Shown one piece after another: positions 33,397 through 46,082 of a stretch of 64,000 nucleotides of DNA. Position numbers and translations under genes: made by a program. Position 1 is the first letter of the stretch. Each line of letters starts with the position of its first letter. Below the pieces are notes generated by a model, which was not told the DNA's origin, searched no databases, and saw nothing but the letters and a program-made list of their open reading frames with translations. The stretch is from Sphingomonas sp. CL5.1 (GTDB lineage: Bacteria; Pseudomonadota; Alphaproteobacteria; Sphingomonadales; Sphingomonadaceae): positions 4,147,001-4,211,000 of the forward strand of contig NZ_CP050137.1 in the NCBI RefSeq assembly GCF_013344685.1, given 5' to 3'.

Positions 33397-35030
33397 GCCG
33401 CTTCCGCTTCCACCGGCGGCGAATAGGCATAGCCCTGCCCGCAGGTGCAGCCGAGCGCGGCGAGCGTCTGCCCCACCTCGATCGCCTCGATCCCCTCGGC
33501 CACCGTATCCATGTTGAGCGCGGCGGCGAGGCCCAGCACCGCGCGGACGATCGCCACCTTGTCGCGATCGGCCAGCATCCCGGTGATGAAGCTGCGGTCG
33601 ATCTTGAGGATGTCGATCGGCAGCTTCTGGAGATAGGCGAGGTTCGAATAGCCGGTGCCGAAATCGTCCATCGCGATCGTCGCGCCGAGCGCCTTCAGCG
33701 CGTGCAGCACGCGCGCGATCCGCTCCGGCTCGGACACCAGCGCGCTTTCGGTCAGCTCCAGCCGCAGGCGGCGCCCGGACAGGCCGTGCTGGTCGAGCGC
33801 GGCGGCCACCACCGGCGCCACCGCGTCGCGCTGCAACTGGATCGCGGAAAGGTTCACCGCCATCGAGACGCCGCAGTCGCCGCCCGCGCGCAGGTCCCAC
33901 GCCGCCAGCGTCCGCACCGCCTGGTCGATCGCCCAGCGGCCGAGCGGCAGGATCAGCCCCGATTCCTCCGCCACCGCGATGAACCGCGCGGGCGATTGCG
34001 CGCGCCCCTCCTCGTCGGTCCAGCGCGCCAGCGCCTCGAAGCTGACGACCCGCCCGGTCGAAAGATCGCAGATCGGCTGGAAGTGCAGCGTGAGCTGCCG
34101 TTCCTCGATCGCGCGGCGCAATGCGGTTTCCAGCGCGAACTCCTCGCCCGCGCGCAGGAACGCCTGATTCTGATACGCTTCCGCCCGCCCGCTCTGCTTG
34201 GAGCGTTTCACCGCGAATTGCGCGTGGCGGATCACGTCCTCCGCCTCCGCCACCGTCTCGTCGACATAGGCGATGCCGATCGAGCAGGAGACGTGGATCT
34301 GATAGTCGCTGAGGCGGAAGGGCGTGGCGAGCACCGCGCGGATGCGCTTGGCGACATGCTCCGCCTCGTCGCGGCTCTCGTCGATCGACAGCAGGATGCC
34401 GAATTCGTCGCCGCCGGTGCGCGCCAGCACGTCGCGCGCGCGCAACGCGCCCTTGATCCGCCGCGCCAGCGCCATCAGCAGCTCGTCGCCCGCCATGCTG
34501 CCGAGGCAGGCGTTGATCCGGCTGAAGCGATCGAGATCGAGCACGATCACCGCGCAATCGCCGTCACCGGCGGCGATCACCTTCTCCAGCATGTCGCCGA
34601 AGCCACTGCGATTGGGCAGCCCGGTCAGGCTGTCGATCGTCATCTCGCGGCGCAGGCTCTGCTCGGTGCGCATCTCGCTGGTGTGGTCGACGAAGCTGAC
34701 CATGCAGCGCGGCTCGGCGCGGAAGCCGACGCGCGCCAGCGTCACCGTGAAATGGCGCCGCTCCACCGTCTCCCCGATGGTCCAGTCGAACTCCGCGCGC
34801 GTTTCGCCCAGATCGAGGAAGGCGGCGATGCGCGGGGCGATCTCGTCCAGCGCGCGATCCAGCCCGAGCCGGCGGCAGATGCTGTTCGGCATCTCGCGCA
34901 CCAACCGGCCATCGTCGAAGCCGGCGATCACCGCCGCGATCGGCAACAGCTCAAGCGCCCCCTCCGCCGCCGTCATGCCGGCGGGCATGACCAACGGGAT
35001 GCCATTCGCGAAGGCTGCCCCTTTTTCCAT
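33366..35030 (-). CDS. GGDEF-EAL cyclic-di-GMP enzyme with PAS-like N-terminus
   Basis: A 554-residue soluble regulator. Residues ~20-130 look like a PAS-type sensor. A GGDEF domain follows (SLTGLPNRSGFGDML, active site RTGGDEFG intact), then an EAL domain (SFEALARW, MDDFGTGYSNLAYL, KIDRSFITGM) with the Asp and Glu residues needed for phosphodiesterase activity. Either or both activities may operate; no TM segment is seen. It is convergent and overlapping with cca and 71 nt downstream of parC. Confidence 0.9.
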   Translation of the reverse strand: MEKGAAFANGIPLVMPAGMTAAEGALELLPIAAVIAGFDDGRLVREMPNSICRRLGLDRALDEIAPRIAAFLDLGETRAEFDWTIGETVERRHFTVTLARVGFRAEPRCMVSFVDHTSEMRTEQSLRREMTIDSLTGLPNRSGFGDMLEKVIAAGDGDCAVIVLDLDRFSRINACLGSMAGDELLMALARRIKGALRARDVLARTGGDEFGILLSIDESRDEAEHVAKRIRAVLATPFRLSDYQIHVSCSIGIAYVDETVAEAEDVIRHAQFAVKRSKQSGRAEAYQNQAFLRAGEEFALETALRRAIEERQLTLHFQPICDLSTGRVVSFEALARWTDEEGRAQSPARFIAVAEESGLILPLGRWAIDQAVRTLAAWDLRAGGDCGVSMAVNLSAIQLQRDAVAPVVAAALDQHGLSGRRLRLELTESALVSEPERIARVLHALKALGATIAMDDFGTGYSNLAYLQKLPIDILKIDRSFITGMLADRDKVAIVRAVLGLAAALNMDTVAEGIEAIEVGQTLAALGCTCGQGYAYSPPVEAEAAYRLLCELNN

Positions 35031-35101
35031 TCACGATCCGTCTGGCATATGGATCGTTAACGATGACCTAAATTTACAATGGCTTGTCGATTCTTCCGGA
35101 T

Positions 35102-37339
35102 TCAGAACCGGTTGTCGCGCGGGAAGCCGGTCGGCGGCATCCGTCCCGCCGCGCCCCGCGCCGCGCGCCACGGCGACAGGTCGCTTTCGGTGCGCGTCCG
35201 CCCGCTCTCGCCGCCCATCGACCAGCTCAGGCCATCCGCATAGCGGAAGGCGATCGCGTCGGAGAGGCCGCCGTCGCGATAGCGCTGGAGCTGCACGCCC
35301 TGCCCGCGCGTCATCTCCGCCAGCTCGCTCAATGGGAAGACGACCATCTTGCGATTGTCGCCGATCGCCGCGACATAATCGGCGCCTTCCGGGATCGGCC
35401 TGGCGAGGATCAGCTTCGCGCCGGTGCGCGGGGTCATCACCGTCTTGCCCTTGCGGGTCTCGGCCATCACGTCGCCCACCGCCACGACGAAACCGCGCCC
35501 GTCGCTCGCCGCGATCAGCAATTTGTCTAGCTTCGCCGCGCTCATGAAGGCGGCGATCCCGACATTGCCGTCGAGATCGATCGTCGCGCGCACCGGCTCG
35601 CCGAAGCCGCGCCCGCCCGGCAGCTTGTCCGCCGCCAGCGTGTAGAAGCGGCCGTTCTCCGCCGCGAGCAGCAGCTTGTCGGTCGTCTGCGCGTGGAAGG
35701 CATAGGCCGGGCCGTCGCCTTCCTTGAACTTCAGCGTGTCGGCGGAGGAAAGGTCGACATGGCCCTTCATCGCCCTGATCCAGCCACGCTGCGACAGGAT
35801 CACGGTGATCGGCTCGCGCTCGATCATCGCCTCCAGCGGAATGTCGCGCGCGGGGGCGGCTTCCTCGATCGTCGTGCGACGCTTGCCGAGCGCGGTTTCG
35901 GGGCCGTAGCGGTCGCGGATCTTCGCGAGGTCCTTCTTCATCCGCGTGCGCTGCCGCGCGTCGGATGCGAGGAGCGCCTGAAGCTCGGCCTGCTCCTTCG
36001 CCAGCGCCTCCTGCTCGCGCTTCAGCTCCATCTCCTCCAGCCGGCGCAGCGAGCGCAGCCGCATGTTGAGGATCGCCTCCGCCTGCCGGTCGGTGAGCTG
36101 GAATTCCGCCATCATCACCGGCTTCGGCTCATCCTCGGTGCGGATGATCTCGATCACGCGATCGAGGTTGAGGAAGGCGATGATATAGCCCGCCACCAGC
36201 TCCAGCCGGTCGGCGATCCTGGCGAGGCGATGCTCGGTGCGCCGGCGCAGCACGACGAACTGATGCTCGACCCACGCCTCCAGCGCTTCCTTGAGGCTCA
36301 TCACGCGCGGCGTGCGCGTCTTGTCGAGCACGTTGAGGTTGAGCGGCACGCGCGTCTCGAGGTCGGACATGCGGAACAGCCCGTCCATCAGCACCTGCGG
36401 ATCGACCGTGCGGCTGCGCGGCTCCAGCACCAGCCGGATTTCCGCGTCGCTCTCGTCGCGCACGTCGGCGAGGATCGGCAGCTTCTTCTCATTAATCAAG
36501 GCGGCGATCTGCTCGATCAGCTTGCCCTTCTGCACGCCGTACGGAATCTCGCCGACGACGATCTGCCACGCCCCGCCCTTCTCGCGCTCCACCGTCCAGC
36601 GGCAGCGGACGCGGAAGCCGCCGCGCCCGGTGGCATAGGCCTCGCGGATCACGGCGGCGCCATCAACCAGCAGGCCCCCCGTGGGGAAATCCGGCCCCTG
36701 CACATGATCGAGCGGATCGGCCGCCGGATTGTCGATCAGCGCGATCGCGGCGGCGAGCAGTTCGGCGGCGTTATGCGGCGGGATGCTCGTCGCCATGCCC
36801 ACCGCGATGCCGCTCGCGCCGTTCGCCAGCAGATTGGGGAACATGCCGGGGAACAGCTCCGGCTCCTGCTCCTCGCCGTTATAGGTCGGGCGGAAGGCGA
36901 CGGCATCCTCGTCCAGCCCGTCCATCAGGTCGATCGCGACCTGCGTCAGCCGCGCCTCGGTGTAGCGATAGGCGGCGGCGTTATCGCCGTCGATGTTGCC
37001 GAAATTGCCCTGCCCGTCGACGAGCGGATAGCGCAGCGCGAAATCCTGCGCGAGCCGGACCATCGCGTCATAGACCGACTGGTCGCCATGCGGATGGTAT
37101 TTGCCGATCACGTCGCCCACGACGCGCGCGCATTTCTTGTAGCCCGCCGCCGGATCGAGCCTGAGCAGCCGCATCGCCCACAAGAGGCGGCGATGCACCG
37201 GCTTCAGCCCGTCGCGCACGTCGGGCAGCGAGCGGGCGGTGATCGTGGATAGCGCATAGACGAGATATCGTTCGGAAAGCGCGCTGTCGAACGGGGCGTC
37301 GAGGATGCCGATCGGCGGTTCTGCGAAGTCGGTGGCCAT
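35102..37339 (-). CDS. parC: DNA topoisomerase IV subunit A
   Basis: The 745-residue subunit cleaves and religates DNA to decatenate chromosomes with ParE. The N-terminal region [20 protein letters not shown] and the catalytic Tyr in [13 protein letters not shown] are present, as is the [12 protein letters not shown] block. The C-terminal beta-pinwheel is short, as in ParC of this group, and lacks the GyrA box. ATG 37339 was chosen at [11 protein letters not shown]; the frame beyond (to 37474) overlaps the LysR gene. Confidence 0.93.
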   Translation of the reverse strand: MATDFAEPPIGILDAPFDSALSERYLVYALSTITARSLPDVRDGLKPVHRRLLWAMRLLRLDPAAGYKKCARVVGDVIGKYHPHGDQSVYDAMVRLAQDFALRYPLVDGQGNFGNIDGDNAAAYRYTEARLTQVAIDLMDGLDEDAVAFRPTYNGEEQEPELFPGMFPNLLANGASGIAVGMATSIPPHNAAELLAAAIALIDNPAADPLDHVQGPDFPTGGLLVDGAAVIREAYATGRGGFRVRCRWTVEREKGGAWQIVVGEIPYGVQKGKLIEQIAALINEKKLPILADVRDESDAEIRLVLEPRSRTVDPQVLMDGLFRMSDLETRVPLNLNVLDKTRTPRVMSLKEALEAWVEHQFVVLRRRTEHRLARIADRLELVAGYIIAFLNLDRVIEIIRTEDEPKPVMMAEFQLTDRQAEAILNMRLRSLRRLEEMELKREQEALAKEQAELQALLASDARQRTRMKKDLAKIRDRYGPETALGKRRTTIEEAAPARDIPLEAMIEREPITVILSQRGWIRAMKGHVDLSSADTLKFKEGDGPAYAFHAQTTDKLLLAAENGRFYTLAADKLPGGRGFGEPVRATIDLDGNVGIAAFMSAAKLDKLLIAASDGRGFVVAVGDVMAETRKGKTVMTPRTGAKLILARPIPEGADYVAAIGDNRKMVVFPLSELAEMTRGQGVQLQRYRDGGLSDAIAFRYADGLSWSMGGESGRTRTESDLSPWRAARGAAGRMPPTGFPRDNRF

Positions 37340-37371
37340 GGAAGTGAAAGCCGTTAGCAGCGCGATCCGCG

Positions 37372-38271
37372 CTACGCCAGCAGCGCCTTGTCCGTGGCGA
37401 TCTCGCGCAGCAGCCATTCGCGGAAGCGCGCGATCTTCGGCACGCGGCGGCGATGCTCCGGGCAGACCAGCCAATAGCCGTAGTTGCGGGTCGAGGTCTG
37501 CTCGAACAGCCGCACCAGTTTCCCCTCCGCCAGATCGTTGCGCCAGAAGAACGGCGTCAGCATCGCCACCCCCTGCCCGGCCATCGCGGCATACCCTTCA
37601 TGCGCCTGGGAATCGAGCCGCATGCCGGGGCGCAGCGCGCCCTCGCGCACCTCCACGCCCGCCTCGCGCAGCCAGTGGCCCCACCACGGATCATTCGGGC
37701 TTATCAGCGGCAGCCGCAACAGGTCCACCGGCACGATCCGCCCGCCGTGCGCGGCGAGGAATTCCGGGCTGCACATCGGCGTGAAATCGACCCGCATCAG
37801 CAGGTCCTCGGAAAGCCCCTCCCAGCCGCCGCGCCCGGCGCGGATCGCGACGTCCACGTCCTCCGCCGCGAAATCGGTCAGCGCATCGCTGGTGACGAGG
37901 CGGACGGCCATCTCCGGGTGCGCGATCTGGAACGCGCCCAGCCGCCACACCAGCCAGGTGTTGGCGAAGGTGTTCGAGGTGGAAAGCGTCAATAGCGCCT
38001 CGTCCTCCGCGCGGATCGTGGCGAAGGCGGCGTCGATCGCGTCGAACGCGCGGGTGAGTTGCGCCGCCGCGCGCCGCCCCGCCTCGGTCAGCATCACGCG
38101 CCGCCGCTCCCGCCGGAACAAAGGTGTGCCGAGCCGCTCCTCCAGCAAGCGGATCTGATAGCTCACCGCCGCCTGCGTCATCCCCAGCTCCTGCCCGGCG
38201 GCGGTGAAATTCTCATGTCGCGCCGCCGCCTCGAAGGCGCGGACGGCGGCAAGGGGCGGGATGCGGCGCAT
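37372..38271 (-). CDS. LysR-family transcriptional regulator (GcvA-like)
   Basis: The 299-residue regulator has an N-terminal winged helix-turn-helix (FEAAARHENFTAAGQELGMT, AVSYQIRLLE) and a C-terminal periplasmic-binding-like effector domain. The sequence MRRIPPLAAVRAFEAAARHENF resembles GcvA-type LysR proteins. It ends 32 nt before parC on the same strand. A small orphan gene lies divergently at 38379, a common target arrangement for LysR proteins, but the true target is unknown. Confidence 0.9.
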   Translation of the reverse strand: MRRIPPLAAVRAFEAAARHENFTAAGQELGMTQAAVSYQIRLLEERLGTPLFRRERRRVMLTEAGRRAAAQLTRAFDAIDAAFATIRAEDEALLTLSTSNTFANTWLVWRLGAFQIAHPEMAVRLVTSDALTDFAAEDVDVAIRAGRGGWEGLSEDLLMRVDFTPMCSPEFLAAHGGRIVPVDLLRLPLISPNDPWWGHWLREAGVEVREGALRPGMRLDSQAHEGYAAMAGQGVAMLTPFFWRNDLAEGKLVRLFEQTSTRNYGYWLVCPEHRRRVPKIARFREWLLREIATDKALLA

Positions 38272-38378
38272 CGCGAGATGATAAGGCTGGCTTGTTGATC
38301 CTGTCGAGCAATTTGTTGGCGCCGCATCAGCCACCGCGCCATATTCCGATCGTCAACGCAAACGGACAGGAGGAAGAA

Positions 38379-38549
38379 ATGCGCGACGATTTTCTGACCC
38401 AGTCCTGGGCCAATTCGCATCATTCATTTGCTCGGGCGGTATCCGGCGCGATCGCCGGTCTGGTGGACGCGGCGACCGTCGGTTTCGCACGGCTGCATCG
38501 CGAACAATATGACGCGCCGTGGCGCCACCGCGGCCAGCGCTGCGGCTAA
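38379..38549 (+). CDS. small hypothetical protein, 56 aa
   Basis: AGGAGGAAG sits immediately before ATG 38379, the best reason to call this gene. The product (MRDDFLTQSWANSHHSFARA then VSGAIAGLVDAATVGFARLH) has a short Ala/Gly-rich hydrophobic middle and a basic C-terminus; it could be an amphipathic or membrane-associated peptide. It is divergent from the LysR gene. No family recognised. Confidence 0.6.
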   Translation: MRDDFLTQSWANSHHSFARAVSGAIAGLVDAATVGFARLHREQYDAPWRHRGQRCG

Positions 38550-38859
38550 CCCCTTCCCCGGAACGCGGGCGGGCGATCCCCGACCCCCAAGCGTTCGGCG
38601 GTTTCTGCCCCTCACCCGGCCGCCGATCGATCTCCCACCCCGTTCCGGGGATACCTCAATGGATGGGCGGTGACCGATCCGGCGCGGTACCGAAGGTCAC
38701 ACCCGGCTGATCTGGCCGCCGCTCAACCGGCGGCGCGCGGCGCCGGCGCCCGCTGATTGCGCCGCCAGCCCCCTTCCCGTATAGCTCCGGACAGATTCCC
38801 GCCCCGGCCGCGCGGCATTCGCGCCGCCGGGGCTGTTCATTTTTCGAGGGTAAGCGGCG
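38550..38859. other. 310-nt intergenic region upstream of purC
   Basis: No coding frame has credible composition. A GC hairpin (GCCGCC...GGCGGC, about 38719-38739) and Pro/Gly-codon-like GC tracts are present. GAGGGTAAG near the right end is the purC ribosome site. The region probably carries the purC promoter; no riboswitch was recognised. Confidence 0.4.
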
Positions 38860-39639
38860 ATGGCGCGGCGGCGGCAGATCTACGAAGGCAAGGCGAAGAT
38901 CCTCTACGAGGGGCCGGAGCCGGGCACGCTGATCCAGTATTTCAAGGACGACGCCACCGCCTTCAACGCGCAGAAGCGCGGCACGATCAACGGCAAGGGC
39001 GTGCTCAACAACCGAATCTCCGAGCATATCTTCACCCTGCTCGACCATATCGGCGTGCCGACGCATTTCATCCGCCGCCTCAACATGCGCGAGCAGCTCA
39101 TCCGGCAGGTGGAGATCATCCCGATCGAGGTGGTGGTGCGCAACGTCGCCGCCGGCTCGCTCAGCCAGCGGCTGGGGATCGAGGAGGGCACGCGGCTGCC
39201 GCGCACGATCCTCGAATATTATTACAAGGACGATGCGCTCGGCACCCCGATGATCACGGACGAGCATATCGCCGCGTTCGGCTGGGCCAGCCAGGAGGAG
39301 ATGCACGACATCGCCGACCTCGCGATCCGCATCAACGATTTCCTGTGCGGCCTGTTCGCCGGCGTCGGCATCCGGCTGGTGGATTTCAAGCTGGAGTTCG
39401 GCCGCATCTGGGACAATGACTACGGCCGCATCATCCTGGCGGACGAGATCAGCCCGGACGGTTGCCGCCTGTGGGACATGAACACCAACGAGAAGCTCGA
39501 CAAGGATCGCTTCCGCCGCGATCTCGGCGGCGAGGCGGAGGCTTATCAGGAAGTCGCCCGTCGCCTCGGCCTGCTGCCCGATGGCGAGGATTCCGCGGTG
39601 CTGGACCTCGAGAGCCACCGCAAACGGCGCGGCAAGTGA
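38860..39639 (+). CDS. purC: phosphoribosylaminoimidazole-succinocarboxamide (SAICAR) synthase
   Basis: The 259-residue purine-biosynthesis enzyme ligates CAIR and aspartate with ATP. Family motifs are all present: [11 protein letters not shown] at the N-terminus, [27 protein letters not shown], and LVDFKLEFG. Length is normal for bacterial PurC. GAGGGTAAGCGGCG precedes the ATG. It stands alone, without other pur genes in the window. Confidence 0.95.
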   Translation: MARRRQIYEGKAKILYEGPEPGTLIQYFKDDATAFNAQKRGTINGKGVLNNRISEHIFTLLDHIGVPTHFIRRLNMREQLIRQVEIIPIEVVVRNVAAGSLSQRLGIEEGTRLPRTILEYYYKDDALGTPMITDEHIAAFGWASQEEMHDIADLAIRINDFLCGLFAGVGIRLVDFKLEFGRIWDNDYGRIILADEISPDGCRLWDMNTNEKLDKDRFRRDLGGEAEAYQEVARRLGLLPDGEDSAVLDLESHRKRRGK

Positions 39640-39725
39640 GGCGCGCGCCGACGGGTCGTTGACCAACTCTTAACCACGCACGGTTACTTTCCGCCCAGAC
39701 CTTGCTGGGGGAACGGTTCGTCACC

Positions 39726-40916
39726 ATGCGTAATTATATCATTCTTGCGTCCGCGACCGCGCTCGCCGCCTGCGGCGGCGCCGGCCCGCAATCCGCCGGC
39801 AGCGTCGGCGCGCCCTCATCGGGTGGTTCAGGTTCCACCGGCACCTTCGTCAACCCGACCGAGACCAAGACCTACGACGCGATCGGCGGCGCGCAGCATT
39901 TCGCGTACAAGACGCGCGACGACGGCCAGACCCAGTATGGCGAGCTCTACGCCGGCGACGCCAACACCCCGCGCGACGGCGGCATTACCGTGGCGTACAA
40001 TCCGCGCGACGCAATCTTCGAGGTGACGGTCAACCGCCCGCTCGCCAGCGTATCTACCGGTACGAACCGCTTCCAGGACCCGGCGCACCGTGTCGATTTC
40101 GGCGGCCTTTCGCAACCGCAGGCGGACGTGCCGCAACTGCCGGCCGCCGCCAACATCCAATATCTCCAGGCCGGCTCCTCAAGCGGCCCCGTCATCTCCG
40201 GCGGCGATCCCAACCATTATGTCGTCGGCAACGATACCTTCACGTCGCAGGTGCAGACCTTCTTCTACCAGAAGCCCGGCACCACCACGCAATATGTCAC
40301 CTATGCCGGCTATGTCCGCAACACGCTGGGCGTCGTCAAGCAGACCGATCCGGTGACCAAGGGCACCTATCTCGAGAACAGTTATTCGCTCGATCGCGCC
40401 GTGTTCGCCTATGGCGAGCGCAGCGACAATTCGGTCGTGCCGAAAACCGGCAGCGCCAGCTTCACCGGTGACATGCTGGCGACGATGGTGTTCAATCCGC
40501 TGATCGACACCGATCCGCTCGCTTCCACCTATTTCCAGTGGATCACCGGATCGCAGACCACAACGGTGGATTTCGCCAAGCTCTCGGTCAGTTCCGCGTT
40601 CAACGGCACCGTCTCGGCCGCCGCGCTCGACGCTTATACCAACGGCAATTACGTGCTGCCCGGCGGCACCACCTTCACCGCCCATGGCTCCGCAACGATC
40701 GACCTCGTCGGCAAGGGCGGCTTCACCGGCACGATCGGCGACGCCAAGTTCACCACGCCGGGCGGCAAGGATTATGTCGTCTCGATCGCCGGCTCCAGTC
40801 TCGACGGCGCCTTCTTCGGCCCGGCGGCGCAGGAGATCGGCGGCGGCTTCCGCATCGTCGGCGGCACGCCGGACCAGCGGATCGATATCCTGGGCGCTTA
40901 CACGGGCAAGAAATGA
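39726..40916 (+). CDS. TbpB-like surface lipoprotein (Slam substrate candidate)
   Basis: The 396-residue lipoprotein has a short signal ending in the lipobox LAAC (Cys16), followed by a Gly/Ser-rich linker. The body is beta-rich, with C-terminal repeats resembling the TbpB/HpuA beta-barrel: GSASFTGDMLATMVFNP, HGSATIDLVGKGGFTGTIG and ending GGGFRIVGGTPDQRIDILG. Its stop overlaps the start of a Slam-like gene by 4 nt (ATGA), so the pair is co-translated. Binding partner unknown; iron, haem or another host or plant ligand cannot be told. Confidence 0.8.
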   Translation: MRNYIILASATALAACGGAGPQSAGSVGAPSSGGSGSTGTFVNPTETKTYDAIGGAQHFAYKTRDDGQTQYGELYAGDANTPRDGGITVAYNPRDAIFEVTVNRPLASVSTGTNRFQDPAHRVDFGGLSQPQADVPQLPAAANIQYLQAGSSSGPVISGGDPNHYVVGNDTFTSQVQTFFYQKPGTTTQYVTYAGYVRNTLGVVKQTDPVTKGTYLENSYSLDRAVFAYGERSDNSVVPKTGSASFTGDMLATMVFNPLIDTDPLASTYFQWITGSQTTTVDFAKLSVSSAFNGTVSAAALDAYTNGNYVLPGGTTFTAHGSATIDLVGKGGFTGTIGDAKFTTPGGKDYVVSIAGSSLDGAFFGPAAQEIGGGFRIVGGTPDQRIDILGAYTGKK

Positions 40917-42274
40917 TACGCGGCACAGCGGCGGCGGCGCTGCTGGCGGCAGCGGCGCTCGTCCCCGGCGGCGCGGGCGCGCAGGCGCTGATCGACCAGT
41001 GCGTCGCGCGCACATGCAAGGCGCGCCTCACCCCCGCCGAACTGCTCGACGAGGTGCAGAAGCTCGTCGCCGCCAAACGCTATGCCGAGGCGAAGCCGAT
41101 GGTGGAGGCGCTGGCCGGCGTGCCGCAGCTCACCTTCCACTATCGCTTCCTCGCCGGCTATATCGCCGAGCAGACCGGCGACCTGCCGCGCGCGGCGGAG
41201 ATGTTCCGCGCGATCCTGGTCGACGATCCGCGCCAGACGCGCGTGCGGCTGGAGCTGGCGCGCACCCTGTTCGCGATGGGGCACCCGCAATCGGCCGACC
41301 GCGAGTTCCGCCTCGCCGCCGAGGACCGCGACCTGCCGCCGGAGGTGGCGCGAACGATCCGGCTGGCGCGCACCGTGATCCGCTCGAAGCGCGCCTGGAC
41401 GCTCAACCTCGACGCCGGCTTCGCGCCCGACACCAACATCAACAACGCGACTGGCGCGGACAGCGTCACCGTGCTGTTCGGGCCGCTGGCGATCCCGCTC
41501 GCGCTCAGCCCCGATGCGCGGGCACGATCCGGCACCGGCCATTTCGCGACGATCGAGAGCGGCGTGAAGCTGCCGGTCGGTGGCGACGTCAGCCTGCTAG
41601 GCGATTTCGACGCGGCCAAGACAGTCTATGGAGACAGCCGTTTCAACGACTTCTCCTATGAACTTGCCGGCGGCGCGGAAGTCGCGCTGAACCAGAGCCT
41701 GCGCGTGCGGATGCAGGCGGTGGGGGCGGATCGCGTGTTCGGCCAGCATCTCATCACCCGGCAGGTTGGGATGAAGGGCGGCCTGGAAGCCGACGTCAGC
41801 GACGCCTCGCGCGTCGGCCTGCAACTAGACGTGCGACACACCGCATCGCCGTTCGACAATAATTACAATGGCTGGCAGTCGGGTCTTTACGCGACCTATG
41901 AGCGCGTCGTCGCGCGCTCGATCGTCACCTCGGGCGGTGTCTTCCTGCGCCGCGACGCCTTTCGCGCCAAGGCCTATTCCAGTGTCGAGCTTGGCATGAT
42001 CGCGGGCATCGGCGGGGAGCTTCCGGCCGGGTTCAACGTCGGTCTCGGCGGTTCGTTCAGCCGCGCGCTCTATGACGCGCCGATCCCGATCTTCTCGACC
42101 GATCCGCGCCATGACTGGCGCTTCTCGCTGCGCGCCACGGTCGGCAACCGCGCATTCGCCTGGCTCGGCTTCTCGCCGACGATCGGGGTGAGCTGGAGCC
42201 GGATGGATTCCACCCTGCCGCTCTACGCCAACAACCGCACCCGCCTGCGTTTCGCGCTGGCGCGCTATTTCTGA
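40913..42274 (+). CDS. Slam (surface lipoprotein assembly modifier, DUF560) translocon
   Basis: The 453-residue protein starts with a signal peptide (AAALLAAAALVPGGAGA), then a TPR-like helical domain at about residues 40-140 (RFLAGYIAEQTGDLPRAAEM). From about residue 150 a Slam-type 14-strand-like outer-membrane barrel follows (TLNLDAGFAPDTNINNAT is a hallmark region) ending ...FALARYF with a C-terminal Phe. Slam proteins carry lipoproteins or haemophilins across the outer membrane (type XI secretion); the overlapping upstream lipoprotein is the expected client. Confidence 0.87.
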   Translation: MIRGTAAAALLAAAALVPGGAGAQALIDQCVARTCKARLTPAELLDEVQKLVAAKRYAEAKPMVEALAGVPQLTFHYRFLAGYIAEQTGDLPRAAEMFRAILVDDPRQTRVRLELARTLFAMGHPQSADREFRLAAEDRDLPPEVARTIRLARTVIRSKRAWTLNLDAGFAPDTNINNATGADSVTVLFGPLAIPLALSPDARARSGTGHFATIESGVKLPVGGDVSLLGDFDAAKTVYGDSRFNDFSYELAGGAEVALNQSLRVRMQAVGADRVFGQHLITRQVGMKGGLEADVSDASRVGLQLDVRHTASPFDNNYNGWQSGLYATYERVVARSIVTSGGVFLRRDAFRAKAYSSVELGMIAGIGGELPAGFNVGLGGSFSRALYDAPIPIFSTDPRHDWRFSLRATVGNRAFAWLGFSPTIGVSWSRMDSTLPLYANNRTRLRFALARYF

Positions 42275-42318
42275 CGGCGCGACGCCCTCCCGCCGGGGAG
42301 AGCGTCGACGTCCGCCCG

Positions 42319-42567
42319 TCACTGATGCGCTGGTGCCGGATGCGCGGCCTGCGCCTGCTTCTGCGCGGCGACGGTGGCCTTGTGCTTGTAGTAATAATGG
42401 CCCGCCGCGCAGCCCGCCATCGCGCCCGCTATCGCATGGTGCCCGGCGTAATGCCCCGCCACCCCGCCGGCGATCGCGCCACGGATGCAGCCCTTGGCCA
42501 GCGCCGGCGTCCCGCTCAGCGCCAGCGCGCCGGCGGCGAATGCGAGCATCAATTTCGATTGCTTCAT
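42319..42567 (-). CDS. small exported glycine-zipper-like protein, 82 aa
   Basis: AGGAGGAATT precedes ATG 42567. A signal peptide (MKQSKLMLAFAAGALALSG, ALA) is followed by a Gly/Ala/His-rich segment GAIAGGVAGHYAGHHAIAGA that resembles a glycine zipper, then a basic and Ala/Gln/Pro-rich tail. It may associate with the envelope; no known function. The frame beyond ATG 42567 to 42657 was not accepted. Confidence 0.75.
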   Translation of the reverse strand: MKQSKLMLAFAAGALALSGTPALAKGCIRGAIAGGVAGHYAGHHAIAGAMAGCAAGHYYYKHKATVAAQKQAQAAHPAPAHQ

Positions 42568-42653
42568 GCCAATTCCTCCTGATCGGAGCCGCGCTTCTGC
42601 GCCCCGCCGGCTGACGGCGGGGCGTCCGCCGGATGAAATCGCGGTAATCGCCG

Positions 42654-42971
42654 TCACGCCTTCCGCGCGCCGAAGATGCGATCAAGCACCGCGTCCGCCA
42701 TGTCGCCCACCACGTCGGCGACACGTTGCGGATCGATCATGCCGGGATCGCCGGGCTTGCGCGCCGGCTCCGCCTTCATGCGATGCTTGATCGCGGCGGC
42801 GCTCGCGGCGGCGGCCGCCATCGTCAGTCCGGAGGCGATGATCTCTCGCCCCGCCGGGGAATTGGCCTTGTCGAGCAGCGCCTCGCCCGCCTGACGCAAT
42901 TCCTTCGGGATCTTCATCCCGCCGATCTTCTTGGGGATGCGTTTCCCCTTCCTGCCGTCCTTCTTCGCCAT
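42654..42971 (-). CDS. conserved hypothetical basic protein, 105 aa
   Basis: This small Lys/Arg-rich protein begins MAKKDGRKGKRIPKKIGGMK and has an Ala-rich helix (ASGLTMAAAAASAAAIKHRM) that could be a weak membrane segment or a packing helix, then RVADVVGDMADAVLDRIFG. Function unknown. ACGGAAA lies just before ATG 42971. It lies 86 nt upstream of the glycine-zipper gene on the same strand. It is divergent from uvrA. Confidence 0.7.
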   Translation of the reverse strand: MAKKDGRKGKRIPKKIGGMKIPKELRQAGEALLDKANSPAGREIIASGLTMAAAAASAAAIKHRMKAEPARKPGDPGMIDPQRVADVVGDMADAVLDRIFGARKA

Positions 42972-43084
42972 TTTCCGTTCCACTGCCGAGTGTAGCATTT
43001 ATATAATACACATCCGGCGCGGCGCCAGCCCTCCTTGCCGCATCAAATCGCCGGCCCCATCTGTCGGGACTGGAAAGCTGGCCG

Positions 43085-43099
43085 GAACAGAAGTAGAAC
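43085..43099 (+). promoter_or_regulatory. LexA box of uvrA
   Basis: GAAC-N7-GAAC with spacer AGAAGTA matches the alphaproteobacterial SOS operator. It ends 7 nt before the uvrA ATG at 43107. An AT-rich ATATAATAC at about 43001-43011 upstream may be a -10 element. Confidence 0.85.
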
Positions 43100-43106
43100 T
43101 CCCTTC

Positions 43107-46031
<2,925 letters not shown>

Positions 46032-46082
46032 CGCTGGATCAACTCTCGTCGGAACAGCGGAACAAGCCGGCTAGGCCCACGG

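Noticed and set aside
32125..34557. 810-codon minus-strand frame across cca and the GGDEF-EAL gene
   Set aside because: It overlaps two well-supported genes in wrong frames; no family features.
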